Notes: generated by a model from the letters alone, not told the origin. Counted from the stretch's first letter, positions 1-9,672 are shown. The stretch: DNA of 64,000 nt from Thiohalophilus sp. (GCF_034522235.1 NZ_JAXHLN010000003.1:992001-1056000), one strand, 5' to 3'. A program made the numbers and translations.

Positions 1-1415
1 GGGCCGGCTTCCATGCCGGTGTGGATCTCGTCACCGGTGCGATCCAGAAAGCCGGTATTGATGAACACCACGCGATCCTTTGCGGCGCGGATGCATTCCT
101 TGAGGTTGACCGAGGTGCGGCGTTCTTCGTCCATGATGCCCAGCTTGAGGGTATGCCGGGCCAGGTTCAGTTGATCCTCGATAAAGTCGAGCAGTTCATT
201 GGTAAAGGCGGCTTCCTCGGGGCCGTGCAGTTTGGGTTTGACCAGATAAATGCTGCCGCGGCGGGAATTGCTGAGTGAACTGTTTTCCCGGATATCATGC
301 AGCGCGATCAAGGTGGTGACCAGTGCATCGAGGATACCCTCGGGGATTGGTGCGCCGTAGTGGGTCACTGCTGCGTCGGTATGAATAAACAGGCCGACGT
401 TGCGAATGAGTAACAGGCTGCGTCCGGGCAGGGTCAGGGTGTCGCCGCCCGGGGTCTGGTACTGGCGATCCGGGTTGAGGCGGCGGGTGAGCATCTTGCC
501 GGATTTGGAGAAGGTCTCCGTCAGGTTGCCCTGCATCAGTCCCAGCCAGTTACGATAGGCCAGCACCTTGTCCTCGGCATCGACCGTGGCAACCGAATCT
601 TCCAGATCCTGAATGGTGGTGAGCGCCGCTTCCAGCTGAATGTCTTTAATGCCGGCCGGGTGGGTCTTGCCGGTGGGGTGTTCGCGATCGATCTGCAGCT
701 CGATGTGCAGACCGTTGTGGCGCAACAGCACGGCTTGTGGCTCGTCACTGTGGCCATCGAAACCGGCAAACTGATCGGCCTGCTGGAGTGTGGTTAACGT
801 CCCATCCGTCAGAGTGACTGTCAGTTTTCCGTTGTCTATGCTGTAACTGCTTGCGATATGGTGGCTGCCTTTGGCCAGCGGGGCGACCGAATCGAGCAGG
901 TCCATGGCCCAGTCGATTACCTTTTCACCGCGCCGGGGGTTATACCGGGGGGTGCGTTCGGCGCCGTCGGACTCGTCGATTACATCGGTGCCGTAGAGGG
1001 CATCATACAGGCTTCCCCAGCGCGCATTGGCGGCGTTCAGGGCGTAGCGGGCGTTGGTGACGGGCACCACCAGTTGCGGGCCGGCCACCGTGGCGATTTC
1101 GTCATCCACGTTGGTGGTGGTGATGCTGAAATCATCACCTTCGGGTAAGAGATATTCGATGTCGATCAGAAACTGTTTGTAGGCTTTGGCATCAAAGCGG
1201 GGATGTTCGCGGTGCCAGGCATCGATCCGGGCCTGGAGATTATCGCGCTGTTCAAGCAGTTCATGATTGCGCGGGCCGAATTGGTGAACCGTTTCCGAGA
1301 GTGTGCTCCAGAATTGTTCGGGTTCAATTCCGGAACCGGGCAGCGCTTCATCCATAATAAAGGCATGTAGCTGGCTGTCGATCTGCAGTTCGCCGGCCTG
1401 GATGTATTGCGTCAT
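1..1415 (-). CDS. glcB: Malate synthase G, N-terminal part (runs off the left edge)
   Basis: Condenses glyoxylate with acetyl-CoA to malate, in the cytoplasm, for the glyoxylate/glycolate pathway. Translating the minus strand from the ATG at 1415 gives an uninterrupted frame to base 1, about 471 of the roughly 720 residues expected. Recognisable GlcB blocks are the N-terminal [14 protein letters not shown] stretch, [20 protein letters not shown] followed by [14 protein letters not shown], and near the window edge [20 protein letters not shown] and [20 protein letters not shown], which belong to the TIM-barrel active-site region of isoform G. AAAGGTA lies just upstream of the start. The gene is divergent from the small membrane-protein gene on its right. 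The C-terminal part is outside the window, so integrity cannot be judged. Confidence 0.95.
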   Translation of the reverse strand, partial: MTQYIQAGELQIDSQLHAFIMDEALPGSGIEPEQFWSTLSETVHQFGPRNHELLEQRDNLQARIDAWHREHPRFDAKAYKQFLIDIEYLLPEGDDFSITTTNVDDEIATVAGPQLVVPVTNARYALNAANARWGSLYDALYGTDVIDESDGAERTPRYNPRRGEKVIDWAMDLLDSVAPLAKGSHHIASSYSIDNGKLTVTLTDGTLTTLQQADQFAGFDGHSDEPQAVLLRHNGLHIELQIDREHPTGKTHPAGIKDIQLEAALTTIQDLEDSVATVDAEDKVLAYRNWLGLMQGNLTETFSKSGKMLTRRLNPDRQYQTPGGDTLTLPGRSLLLIRNVGLFIHTDAAVTHYGAPIPEGILDALVTTLIALHDIRENSSLSNSRRGSIYLVKPKLHGPEEAAFTNELLDFIEDQLNLARHTLKLGIMDEERRTSVNLKECIRAAKDRVVFINTGFLDRTGDEIHTGMEAG

Positions 1416-1757
1416 GGGGGTACCTTTGATGTCGGGTCTGGCCGTCGTTATCCATAGTTTACCATTTTAAGCATAGACGTTTTTGAACCTCTTCGTTGAA
1501 GACTCGCCACAGACAAGGTGATGACCCGTACCCGGGCGACAATAAACGACTCACCGATCGATTGTCGTGCTCCCAACCGGAGGCGGTGTTTTCGCCTGCA
1601 CGAAAAGAAACGGCTAAAAACCCTGTAAATACTCATGAATTGTGGTCAGTGAACTGTGACCTCGTCGACGGCCGCTCCTTTTATAACAGGATGCAGTGAC
1701 TATACTTGTTGGTGTCAGGACGTGCAGTGAGCTCACAAACGATACAGGGGTATGACG
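1416..1757. promoter_or_regulatory. Divergent intergenic region between glcB and a small membrane-protein gene
   Basis: About 340 bp with no convincing gene; the short frames here show no recognisable domain. A TATACT hexamer at 1701-1706 is a possible -10 box for the rightward gene, but the sequence 17 bp upstream (CTTTTA) is a poor -35. No terminator or operator palindrome stands out. Confidence 0.3.
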
Positions 1758-2129
1758 ATGACGAGGCGTTATTTAAAAGTGCTGGAGTACCTGATGATTG
1801 CCACCGGGGTCGTCGTGGCGTTTATCGCGGCGTTCGAGCCGCAAGCGGCGGAGGGGTATTACCTGCATGCCGGCATCCTGCTGGTCGGGTTATTGCCTTA
1901 TTTTGTCTATTCCCTGGCGGTGGCGTTGATGGACCGTGCGCTGGTGACACTACACGGTGTGGTGTTGTTGGCAATTCATATCTGGATGGTCGCTGTCGTG
2001 CGCTTTGTGCCGACCGAAGCCTATGGCATCAGTCTGCTGGTCTATGGGCCACTGGTGTTGAGCCTGGCACTGATCCCGCTGGTGATACTGGCGCTGCGTC
2101 AACCCTGGAAAATGCCGGAACCTGAGTGA
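1758..2129 (+). CDS. Small multi-spanning membrane protein of unknown function
   Basis: A protein of about 123 residues made almost wholly of hydrophobic segments: roughly residues 8-26, 37-58, 65-85 and 92-111, so probably four inner-membrane helices, with a short charged N-terminus (TRRYLK) and tail (KMPEPE). I recognise no family signature or catalytic motif. Two in-frame ATGs lie close together (1752 and 1758). The AGGGG at 1746-1750 is only 1 nt from the first but 7 nt from the second, so 1758 is the better start. It stands alone between divergent glcB and the convergent DegS-like gene, so context suggests no role. Confidence 0.6.
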   Translation: MTRRYLKVLEYLMIATGVVVAFIAAFEPQAAEGYYLHAGILLVGLLPYFVYSLAVALMDRALVTLHGVVLLAIHIWMVAVVRFVPTEAYGISLLVYGPLVLSLALIPLVILALRQPWKMPEPE

Positions 2130-2192
2130 TCGGAGGGCGCCTTGTTCGTTCCTGATTGCTAAAACCTCGCCCGATTGGCGACGGGGCGTTTC

Positions 2193-3359
2193 TTATTCAT
2201 CCTGTTTCGGCCGCTGGGCCACTTTGACGGTTTTGTCGAATGCGTCGTTCTGACGCAGGCCCTGGATACGGATTTTACTGCCGGGTCGATTACCACTGAT
2301 GAGGTCCAGTGCCGTGGCAACATCGGTGACCGGTTGGCCATCGATACGGGTAATGACATCCCCGGGCTGCAGACCGGCCTTGTCGGCCGGTCCGTTATTG
2401 AGAATGCTGGTGATGATGACCCCTTTTTGATCTTCATCAAGGTTCAGGGACTCGGCGAGGTTATCATTGATGTTCTGAATGGCAACGCCGAGCCAGCCGC
2501 GCTTGACCTCGCCGTGTTCGATGATCTGGTGCATGACATCGCGGGCCAGGCTGGTGGGGATGGCGAAACCGATGCCCTGCGAGCCGCCGCTGCGCGAGAA
2601 GATGGCGGTATTGATGCCGACCAGATCGCCGCTGGCGGTGATCAGGGCGCCGCCGGAGTTGCCGGGATTGATGGCCGCGTCGGTCTGGATGAAGTTTTCG
2701 AAGGTGTTGATGCCGAGCATGTTACGCCCGGTGGCGCTGACAATGCCGGAGGTGACGGTCTGGCCGACGCCGAAGGGGTTGCCAATGGCCAGCACCACGT
2801 CGCCGACCCGTAATTGATCGGACCGGCCCAGGGTGATGACCGGCAGGTTGTCCAGCTCGATTTTGAGCACGGCCAGATCGGTGTCGGGATCGGTGCCGAC
2901 GACGGTGGCGTTGGCTGTACGTTGATCACGCAGCGCGATCTGAATCTCTTCGGCGTCGCTGATCACATGGTTGTTGGTGAGGATGTAGCCCTGCTGACTG
3001 ATGATGACGCCGGAGCCGAGATTGGTCTCTTCGCGCTCGCGCGGGCCGCCGAAGTCGTCGCCGAAAAAGTGGCGAAACATGGGATCGTCCAGTAAGGGAT
3101 GGGCCTCGCGGGTGATGAGCTTTTTGGTATGAATATTGACCACCGCCGGCGCGGCAATCTCCACCGCGTTGGCATAGGATACCGGGCCGGCATTGCGGGG
3201 GAGCTGCTCGCGGGGCGGGGTTTCGCGGACCTCGACCACCTGGTTGCCGCCCGGGCGCAGGGCATTGTCGGGCAGCAGATAGATGACGACGAAGGCCACG
3301 GCCAGGCCGAGCACGGCAAACTGGAGAATGAATTTGAGCGAACGGGTCAGGCGCATCAT
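2193..3359 (-). CDS. Membrane-anchored trypsin-like serine protease with one PDZ domain (DegS/AlgW type)
   Basis: A periplasmic protease of the HtrA family. About 388 residues with one N-terminal transmembrane anchor (FILQFAVLGLAVAFVVIYLL), a trypsin-like domain carrying the triad His (TNNHVIS), Asp (DTDLAVL) and Ser (NPGNSGGAL), then a single PDZ domain (from about LGVAIQNI to IRIQGL). One PDZ and an uncleaved anchor fit DegS/AlgW, which cut the anti-sigma factor RseA/MucA in the envelope stress pathway; DegP/DegQ have a cleaved signal and two PDZs. The open frame extends to 3431 but would overlap the divergent Nif3 gene, so the ATG at 3359 (or 3356) just before RLTRSLK is preferred, although no good ribosome site is visible. 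Confidence 0.9.
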   Translation of the reverse strand: MMRLTRSLKFILQFAVLGLAVAFVVIYLLPDNALRPGGNQVVEVRETPPREQLPRNAGPVSYANAVEIAAPAVVNIHTKKLITREAHPLLDDPMFRHFFGDDFGGPREREETNLGSGVIISQQGYILTNNHVISDAEEIQIALRDQRTANATVVGTDPDTDLAVLKIELDNLPVITLGRSDQLRVGDVVLAIGNPFGVGQTVTSGIVSATGRNMLGINTFENFIQTDAAINPGNSGGALITASGDLVGINTAIFSRSGGSQGIGFAIPTSLARDVMHQIIEHGEVKRGWLGVAIQNINDNLAESLNLDEDQKGVIITSILNNGPADKAGLQPGDVITRIDGQPVTDVATALDLISGNRPGSKIRIQGLRQNDAFDKTVKVAQRPKQDE

Positions 3360-3422
3360 GATAAGGAATTGGTTACACTGTGAGGATTTCACCGGATAAT
3401 AACTGATGGAGACGGGATTCGC

Positions 3423-4181
3423 ATGGTGCATCTGAAAGATTTGGTCCGCTATCTGGATGACCTGCTGGAGGTGGAACGGTTCGGGGATTACTGCCCCAAC
3501 GGCTTACAGGTCGAGGGCGCGGCCTCGGTCGGCCGACTGGTGTGTGGCGTGACCGCCTCGCAGGCGCTGATCGAGTCGGCGATCGAAGCCGGGGCCGATG
3601 CCCTGCTGGTGCATCACGGTTATTTCTGGAAGGGCGAGGCGGCGCCGATCGTCGGCATTAAAAAACAGCGTATCGCCCGCCTGCTGGAACACGACATCAG
3701 CCTGCTGGCCTATCACCTGCCGCTGGATGCCCATCCTGTCTACGGCAACAACGTGCAGTTGGCGCAGGTGCTGGGGTTGAATGTGGAAGGCAGCTTCGGC
3801 CCGGCGGGCAATCCGGCCATTGGCCTCTATGGCCGCCTCGCCGAGCCGCTCTCCGGGGCGGCGCTGGCCGAGCAGATCGGCGCCCGGCTGGGCCGTGCGC
3901 CGCTGCATGTGGGTGAGGCCATGGCGCCGGTGCGCACGCTGGCCTGGTGTACCGGGGGTGCCCAGGGGTTGATCGAGGAAGCGGTCCGCCTCGGGGTGGA
4001 CGGTTATTTGACCGGTGAGGTCTCGGAACAGACAGTCCACCTGGCGCGGGAAAACGGGCTCCACTTTTACGCGGCGGGCCATCACGCTACCGAGCGTTAC
4101 GGTGCCCGGGCCCTGGGTGAGCATCTGGGCGGCCACTTTGGGCTGGAACAACGGTTTATTGATATCGACAACCCGGCTTAA
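3423..4181 (+). CDS. Nif3-family dinuclear metal centre protein (YbgI type)
   Basis: 252 residues matching the NIF3/YbgI family throughout: N-terminal DYCPNGLQVEG, the metal-ligand His pair in ALLVHHGYFW, HLPLDAHP, and the C-terminal ligand region FYAAGHHATERYG. Family members form hexameric toroids with a two-metal site in each subunit. They are often annotated as GTP cyclohydrolase 1 type 2 homologues, but their in vivo role is not settled. Divergent from the DegS-like protease, an arrangement I recall from other gammaproteobacteria. Product family is secure, function is not. Confidence 0.92.
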   Translation: MVHLKDLVRYLDDLLEVERFGDYCPNGLQVEGAASVGRLVCGVTASQALIESAIEAGADALLVHHGYFWKGEAAPIVGIKKQRIARLLEHDISLLAYHLPLDAHPVYGNNVQLAQVLGLNVEGSFGPAGNPAIGLYGRLAEPLSGAALAEQIGARLGRAPLHVGEAMAPVRTLAWCTGGAQGLIEEAVRLGVDGYLTGEVSEQTVHLARENGLHFYAAGHHATERYGARALGEHLGGHFGLEQRFIDIDNPA

Positions 4182-4422
4182 CCGTCGGATTAGGCTAAAG
4201 TTAACAAGGAGATGATATAACTTATTGATGCGCTAGGGTATATAGCCGGCTTTCTTGACCCCGGCTGCCTGATACGCGAAACTATGCCCGCCTGAAATCC
4301 TGGATGTTTACCACATTCTGAAACTCTCATTTAGGCATAGCGATTTCACTAGCACGATTTTTCGATGATGGCCGGTTGTCGGCTGTGATCCTTTTATACC
4401 TGAGTCGGGGAGATTTATTTAA
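4182..4422 (+). promoter_or_regulatory. petABC upstream region
   Basis: 241 bp without a gene. It holds a possible stem-loop, AGCCGG at about 4244-4249 pairing with CCGGCT at about 4263-4268, that could end nif3 transcription, but no T-run follows. It must also contain the petABC promoter; I see only weak -10-like hexamers (TATACC at 4395-4400) and do not assign one. Confidence 0.3.
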
Positions 4423-5025
4423 ATGAGTACCGATGGCATTGATACCAGCCGACGCCGATTTCTGCTTGCCTCTACCAGTGTGGTGGGTGCAGTAGGCGTG
4501 GTCGGCATCGCGATTCCGTTTATTCACTCCATGAACCCCAGTGCCCGTGCCCAGGCGGCCGGCGCGCCGGTGGAAGTGGACGTCAGCAAGCTGTCGCCGG
4601 GCGAACGGGTGACCGTCGAATGGCGCGGCAAGCCTATCTGGGTGATACGCCGTACCGAGCAAAACATGGCTGATCTGGAATCCCTGAACGAAAAACTGGC
4701 GGACCCGCAATCGACAATGCCTCAGCAACCGGAATATGCGCAGAATCTTCACCGCTCCCGTGGTAAGAGTCCCGAAATCGCTGTGCTGGTGGGAATTTGT
4801 ACCCATCTGGGCTGCTCGCCCACCTATCGACCGGAACCGGGTGCCAGGGACATGGGCGGCAAGGAGTGGAAGGGTGGTTTCTTCTGCCCCTGTCACGGTT
4901 CCAAATTCGATATGGCCGGCCGGGTTTATGCCGGTGTGCCGGCGCCGACCAACCTTGTGGTGCCGCCGTTCAAATTCCTGAGCGATTCGGTCGTGCTGGT
5001 CGGTGAAGACGGAGGGGCAGCCTGA
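4423..5025 (+). CDS. petA: Rieske iron-sulfur subunit of cytochrome bc1 complex
   Basis: Transfers electrons from quinol to cytochrome c1 in complex III. 200 residues. The N-terminus has a twin-arginine-type motif (DTSRRRFLLAS) leading into the single membrane anchor (about residues 17-35). The soluble domain carries both halves of the [2Fe-2S] cluster site: CTHLGC (about residue 127) and CPCHGS (about 155), each giving one Cys and one His ligand plus the disulfide Cys. First gene of petABC; its TGA overlaps the petB ATG by one base (TGATG), so the two are translationally coupled. Confidence 0.97.
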   Translation: MSTDGIDTSRRRFLLASTSVVGAVGVVGIAIPFIHSMNPSARAQAAGAPVEVDVSKLSPGERVTVEWRGKPIWVIRRTEQNMADLESLNEKLADPQSTMPQQPEYAQNLHRSRGKSPEIAVLVGICTHLGCSPTYRPEPGARDMGGKEWKGGFFCPCHGSKFDMAGRVYAGVPAPTNLVVPPFKFLSDSVVLVGEDGGAA

Positions 5026-6260
5026 TGAGTAAAACACAAGCCTTTATGAACTGGATCGATGCCCGTTTCCCCATGAGCAAGATGTGGAAGGAGCATCTTT
5101 CCGAATATTACGCGCCGAAAAACTTCAACTTCTGGTACTTTTTCGGTTCGCTCGCCTTGCTGGTACTGGTCATCCAGATCGTCACCGGTATCTTCCTGAC
5201 CATGCATTACAAGCCCGACGCGGGCATGGCGTTCGCCTCGGTCGAGTACATCATGCGTGATGTCAACTGGGGCTGGCTGATCCGTTATATGCATTCCACC
5301 GGCGCCTCGGCGTTCTTCATCGTGGTCTATCTGCATATGTATCGCGGGCTGATGTACGGTTCCTACAAGAACCCGCGCGAGCTGATCTGGATCTTCGGCG
5401 TGCTGATCTATCTGGCGCTGATGGCGGAAGCCTTCTTCGGCTATCTGCTGCCCTGGGGGCAGATGTCCTACTGGGGGGCGCAGGTTATCGTCAATCTGTT
5501 CTCCGCTGTGCCGTTCGTCGGTGAGGAGCTGTCGGTCTGGATTCGCGGTGACTATGTTATCGGCGATGCGACCCTGAACCGCTTCTTTGCCTTCCACGTG
5601 ATTGCTCTGCCGCTGGTGCTGATTGCCCTGGTGGTAGCCCACATCCTCGCCCTGCACGAAGTCGGTTCCAATAACCCCGATGGCGTGGAAATCAAGAAGA
5701 ACAAGGACGCCAACGGCAAGCCGATCGACGGCATTCCGTTCCATCCGTATTACACGGTCAAGGATATTGCCGGTGTGGTGGTGTTCCTGATTTTCTTCTT
5801 CGCGGTGGTGTTCTTTGCACCGGAGATGGGCGGCTACTTCATTGAGCACGCCAACTTTGTGCCGGCGGATCCGCTCAAGACTCCCGAGCATATAGCCCCG
5901 GTCTGGTACTTCACGCCGTTCTACGCCATGTTGCGCGCGATTCCGCCGATGTTCGGTTCGCAGTTCCCCGGCGTTGTGGTCATGGGTGCCGCGATTGTGG
6001 TGATGTTCTTCCTGCCCTGGCTGGATCGCAGCCCGGTCAAATCAGTGCGTTACCGTGGTCCGTTGTTCAAGGTTGCCCTGGCCGTCCTTGTTATCAGTTT
6101 TGTCGTGCTGGGTTATCTGGGGGTACAGCCGTCAACACCGGTTAAAACGCTGTTGGCGCAGATCTTCACCGCGCTGTACTTTGCGTTTTTCCTGCTGATG
6201 CCCTGGTACACCAAAATCGACAAGACCAAACCGGTTCCGGAGAGGGTGATTGACAAATGA
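5025..6260 (+). CDS. petB: Cytochrome b subunit of cytochrome bc1 complex
   Basis: 411-residue integral membrane protein with the quinol oxidation and reduction sites and the two b-type hemes. Visible signatures are the helix B region (RYMHSTGASAFFIVVYLHMY) and helix D region (FFAFHVIALPLVLIALVVAH), each with paired heme-ligand histidines, the Qo-loop motif PEHIAPVWYF (a PEW-like site), and LLPWGQMSYWGAQV. The length suits a full bacterial cytochrome b rather than the split b6/IV form. The stop codon overlaps the petC ATG (ATGA). Confidence 0.97.
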   Translation: MSKTQAFMNWIDARFPMSKMWKEHLSEYYAPKNFNFWYFFGSLALLVLVIQIVTGIFLTMHYKPDAGMAFASVEYIMRDVNWGWLIRYMHSTGASAFFIVVYLHMYRGLMYGSYKNPRELIWIFGVLIYLALMAEAFFGYLLPWGQMSYWGAQVIVNLFSAVPFVGEELSVWIRGDYVIGDATLNRFFAFHVIALPLVLIALVVAHILALHEVGSNNPDGVEIKKNKDANGKPIDGIPFHPYYTVKDIAGVVVFLIFFFAVVFFAPEMGGYFIEHANFVPADPLKTPEHIAPVWYFTPFYAMLRAIPPMFGSQFPGVVVMGAAIVVMFFLPWLDRSPVKSVRYRGPLFKVALAVLVISFVVLGYLGVQPSTPVKTLLAQIFTALYFAFFLLMPWYTKIDKTKPVPERVIDK

Positions 6261-7027
6261 TGAAAAAAATAACTGCATTTCTGCTGATGTTGGCACCGGT
6301 TGCGGCCCTGGCCGCCGGCGGGAACATCAAGCTGCTGGACGCGGATGTTGACCTGAATAACAAGGCTTCCCTGCAACGGGGTGCCCAGTTGTACGTCAAT
6401 TACTGCATGGGTTGTCACTCCCTCTCTTCCATGCGTTATAACCGTATGGGCCAGGATATCGGGTTGAGCGACGAACAGGTGGCGCAGAATCTGATGTTCG
6501 TGTCCGATTTTTCCACATCATCCACCGGGGAGCTCCCCAAGATGGGCTCGCTGATGGAGAACGCCATGCCCGCCGAGGATGCCGCCAACTGGTTCGGCAC
6601 CAAGGTGCCGGATCTGTCCGTGATCGCGCGTTCACGTGGAGCTGACTGGTTATACACCTACCTGAAGACCTTCTACGTGGACGACTCCCGCCCGATGGGC
6701 GTCAACAACGAAGCGTTTCCGCTGGTCGGGATGCCGCACGTCCTGTGGGAGCTCGAAGGCCTGAAAAAACCGGTCTATGAGACCCATGAGGGTGAAGACG
6801 GCGAAGAGGTCAAGGAACTGGTCGATTACGAAATGGTCAAGGAAGGTTCCATGAGCCCGGCCGAATACGACAACGCGGTCCGGGATCTGGTGAACTTTCT
6901 GGTCTACACCGGCGAGCCCGCCAAGCTGGATCGCTACAAGATCGGCGTCTGGGTGATTCTGTTCCTGGTCGTTCTGTTCTTCTTTGCCTATGCCCTGAAG
7001 AAGGAATACTGGAAAGACATCCATTAA
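6257..7027 (+). CDS. petC: Cytochrome c1 subunit of cytochrome bc1 complex
   Basis: 256 residues. N-terminal signal peptide (MMKKITAFLLMLAPVAALA), one c-type heme motif CMGCHS near residue 50, and a C-terminal anchor (VWVILFLVVLFFFAYALKKE). It takes electrons from the Rieske protein and passes them to a soluble cytochrome c in the periplasm. A candidate for the sixth heme ligand is a Met in the region after residue 150 (for example PLVGMPHVLW). Last gene of petABC; a GC-rich hairpin follows it by 9 nt. Confidence 0.96.
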   Translation: MMKKITAFLLMLAPVAALAAGGNIKLLDADVDLNNKASLQRGAQLYVNYCMGCHSLSSMRYNRMGQDIGLSDEQVAQNLMFVSDFSTSSTGELPKMGSLMENAMPAEDAANWFGTKVPDLSVIARSRGADWLYTYLKTFYVDDSRPMGVNNEAFPLVGMPHVLWELEGLKKPVYETHEGEDGEEVKELVDYEMVKEGSMSPAEYDNAVRDLVNFLVYTGEPAKLDRYKIGVWVILFLVVLFFFAYALKKEYWKDIH

Positions 7028-7036
7028 AGCGCGTGA

Positions 7037-7057
7037 GGCGGGGCGCTACGCCCCGCC
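7037..7057 (+). terminator. GC-rich hairpin after petC
   Basis: A perfect 9-bp stem, GGCGGGGCG (7037-7045) and CGCCCCGCC (7049-7057), with a CTA loop, 9 nt after the petC stop. No T-run follows, so it may protect the 3' end or act with Rho rather than be a classical intrinsic terminator. Confidence 0.5.
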
Positions 7058-7170
7058 GCAGCGGGCCACGCCCGGGGATCTTCGCGGGCTGAGAGCGCCA
7101 AATCAGACACTTGCGCACCACAAAGGCCGATTTTTCCCAACGGAAGCGCCAAACGATGCGATAAGTTCGG

Positions 7171-7208
7171 TATAATCAACAGGGGAAGCCCTCCGGGTTT
7201 CCCCTGTT
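7171..7208 (+). promoter_or_regulatory. Probable sspA promoter (-10) with a stem-loop at the transcript start
   Basis: A perfect TATAAT at 7171-7176, without a recognisable -35, lies about 65 nt upstream of sspA. It is followed directly by a 10-bp inverted repeat, AACAGGGGAA (7178-7187) and TTCCCCTGTT (7199-7208), with a further inner CCC/GGG pairing. Transcription starting near 7182 would begin inside the stem. The hairpin could equally terminate petABC readthrough; the two readings cannot be separated here. Confidence 0.5.
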
Positions 7209-7240
7209 TCGTTTCTGAACATATAGCAATGGGGAAAAGC

Positions 7241-7867
7241 ATGGCGCAAATGGCCAATCGACGTTTGGCAATGACTCTGTTTTCGGGCAATACCTGTCCG
7301 TACTGCCACATGGTACGCATCGTACTGGCGGAAAAGGGTATCAACTACGATATTCACAACGTCGATCTTGGCGACACGCCGGAAGATCTCAAGGATTTGA
7401 ATCCCTACAATGAGGTGCCGACGCTGGTGGATCGGGATTTGGTGTTATTCGAACACCAGGTCATCATGGAATACCTCGACGAACGCTTTCCGCATCCGCC
7501 TTTGATGCCGGTCGATCCGGTCTCGCGGGCGCGCAACCGGATGATGCTGCACCGCATTGAGCGTGACTGGTATCGCCTGGCCCACCAGTTGACCAACCCC
7601 GGGACGGCCAGTGATGCCGTGCGCAAGGAGCTGCGCGACAGCCTGATGTCGATTTCACCGATTTTCGATCAGAAACCGTTTTTCCTGGGTAACGAGTTCT
7701 CCCTGATTGACTGCAGCGTCACCCCCTTGTTGTGGCGTCTGCCGTCCTACGGCATCGAGCTGCCCGCCGCGGCCAGGCCGTTGATTAACTACGCCGAACG
7801 GATGTTTGAACGTGAATCCTTCAAACAGAGTCTCACCGAGGGTGAGAAGGAACTGAAAGAAGAATAA
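7241..7867 (+). CDS. sspA: Stringent starvation protein A
   Basis: RNA-polymerase-associated protein with a glutathione-S-transferase fold; in enterobacteria it lowers H-NS levels and helps survival in stationary phase and acid. About 208 residues. Family blocks are VRIVLAEKG, LNPYNEVPTLVDRDLVL, VIMEYLDERFPHPPLMPVDP and HRIERDWYRL. The N-terminus reads FSGNTCPYCHMVRIV: a CPYC motif as in glutaredoxins, where E. coli SspA has a non-cysteine sequence. A start at 7229 is possible, but GGGGAAAA just before 7241 favours the second ATG. It forms a pair with sspB 17 nt downstream. Confidence 0.95.
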   Translation: MAQMANRRLAMTLFSGNTCPYCHMVRIVLAEKGINYDIHNVDLGDTPEDLKDLNPYNEVPTLVDRDLVLFEHQVIMEYLDERFPHPPLMPVDPVSRARNRMMLHRIERDWYRLAHQLTNPGTASDAVRKELRDSLMSISPIFDQKPFFLGNEFSLIDCSVTPLLWRLPSYGIELPAAARPLINYAERMFERESFKQSLTEGEKELKEE

Positions 7868-7884
7868 GTCCCAAAGGTAATGCC

Positions 7885-8274
7885 ATGTCTATGACGCCCA
7901 GCCAGCCGTATTTGCTTCGTGCGATTTATGACTGGATCGTCGATAACCAGATGACACCCTATGTCCTGGTCAATGCTGAAAACGACTATGCCTATATTCC
8001 GCGCGATTACGTGGAAAACGGCAAGATCGTCCTGAATATCGGTCCGATTGCGGTCAACGCCCTGGATCTGGGCAACGATTACGTTGCCTTCAATGCCCGC
8101 TTCGCCAGCAAGCCTATGGAGGTCAGTTTTCCGGTGAATGCCGTACTGGCGATCTACGCCAAGGAAAACGGCCAGGGGATGGTATTCAACGAATCCGACG
8201 ATATGCCGCCGCCGGACGATACCCCGGACGACGACAGCAAATCCGGCAAGCCCAACCTCAAACTTGTGAAATAA
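7885..8274 (+). CDS. sspB: ClpXP protease specificity-enhancing factor SspB
   Basis: Adaptor that delivers ssrA-tagged and some other substrates to ClpXP. 129 residues: a folded N-terminal domain (PYLLRAIYDWIVDN, TPYVLVNA, DYVENGKIVLNIGP, AVLAIYAKENGQGM), an acidic flexible linker (DDMPPPDDTPDDDS), and the C-terminal ClpX-docking tail GKPNLKLVK, comparable to the ...RVVK tail of E. coli SspB. AAAGGTAA precedes the ATG. Its end faces the end of the FAD oxidase gene with 13 bp between them. Confidence 0.96.
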   Translation: MSMTPSQPYLLRAIYDWIVDNQMTPYVLVNAENDYAYIPRDYVENGKIVLNIGPIAVNALDLGNDYVAFNARFASKPMEVSFPVNAVLAIYAKENGQGMVFNESDDMPPPDDTPDDDSKSGKPNLKLVK

Positions 8275-8287
8275 CCTGCTAAATTTT

Positions 8288-9672
8288 TCACCGCGTCGGG
8301 AACATTTTCCCCGGATTCAAAATGCCCTTTGGGTCAAAGTCCTGCTTGATGCGCCGCATCAGTTCCAGCGTGACCGGTTCGATCTCGCGGCCGACGAACT
8401 CCTGCTTTTCGATACCGACCCCGTGCTCGCCGGAGAGGGTGCCGTCCAGCTCCAGGACCAGGGAGAAGACGGCATCGAGGCATTGATGCGTCCGCAGCAT
8501 CTCGTCCGGGTCGTCGGGGTTGGCCAGCAGGTTGACATGGATATTGCCGTTACCGGCGTGGCCGAAGTTGACGATGGTAATGGCGTACTGTTCGGCGAGC
8601 CGGTTCAGGCCGTTGATCAGTTCGGGAATGCGGGAAACCGGCACCACCACATCTTCGTTGATCTTTTTCGGGGCGATGGTGCGCAGGGCCGGGGAGAGCG
8701 CCTTGCGGGTCTGCCACAGTGCCTGGATTTCGGCGGCGGTTTTCGCGCGGGTCAGTTTTAACAGGCCGTCGTTGTCGGCAGCACGGCAAATGGCGTCAAC
8801 GGCGTGTTGAATATTGTTCTCGGCCCCGTCCACCTCGATCATCAGCAGGGCGCCGGCATCCCGGGGCAGCTCGGCTTCGGAGTAGTCGCGAATCATGTTG
8901 ATCGCCCCGGCATCCATAAACTCCAGCGCATAGGGGACGACCGGCTGGGCCATAATGGCGGAGACTGCACGGGCAGCACTGTCGATATCGCGGTAGATGA
9001 CTTGCAGGGTGCGTTTGCTTTCGGGCAAGGGGGTCAGTTTCAAGGTGGCTTCAGTGATGATCGCCAGCGTGCCTTCGGAGCCGATCAGCAAGCGGGTCAG
9101 ATCGTAGCCGACCACCCCCTTGGTCGTGTAGACCCCGGTGCGGATACTCTTGCCGTCACCGGTGATCGCGCGCAGGCCGAAGGTGTTTTCCCGCGGTGTG
9201 CCGTATTTGATGGCCCGCGGTCCCGCCGAGTTGTAGGCCAGATTGCCCCCGATCGAGCAGTAGGCGGCACTGGTGGGATCGGGCGGCCAGAAAAAACCGT
9301 GTTCGGCGGCGACATCCTGGACCTGCTGGTTGGTGACGCCGGGCTCCACCACCATGTAGCGGTTGGCGGGATCGATCCGGATGACATGGTTCATTTTTTC
9401 GGTTGAAAGAATCACGCCGCCGTTGATGGGTACGCTGGCGCCGGTGGTGCCGGTGCCGCGGCCCCGAGCGGTCAGCGGTACGACAAATTCGTGACAAAGA
9501 CGCACGACGGCAGCCACCTGGTCGTGGTCGGCCGGCAGGGCAACCAGTTCAGGCGCGGCGTGGCGACGGCTGTTGTCGTAGCCATAGTTCCAGGTTTCCG
9601 CGGGATCGCTCAACAGGCCTTCGCTACCCAGCTCCTGTTGCAAGCGCCGAACAAACGCGTCGGGTAAAGGCA

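Noticed and set aside
3360-3431. Upstream start for the DegS-like protease
   Set aside because: The extension would run into the divergent Nif3 gene and adds non-family residues ahead of the membrane anchor.
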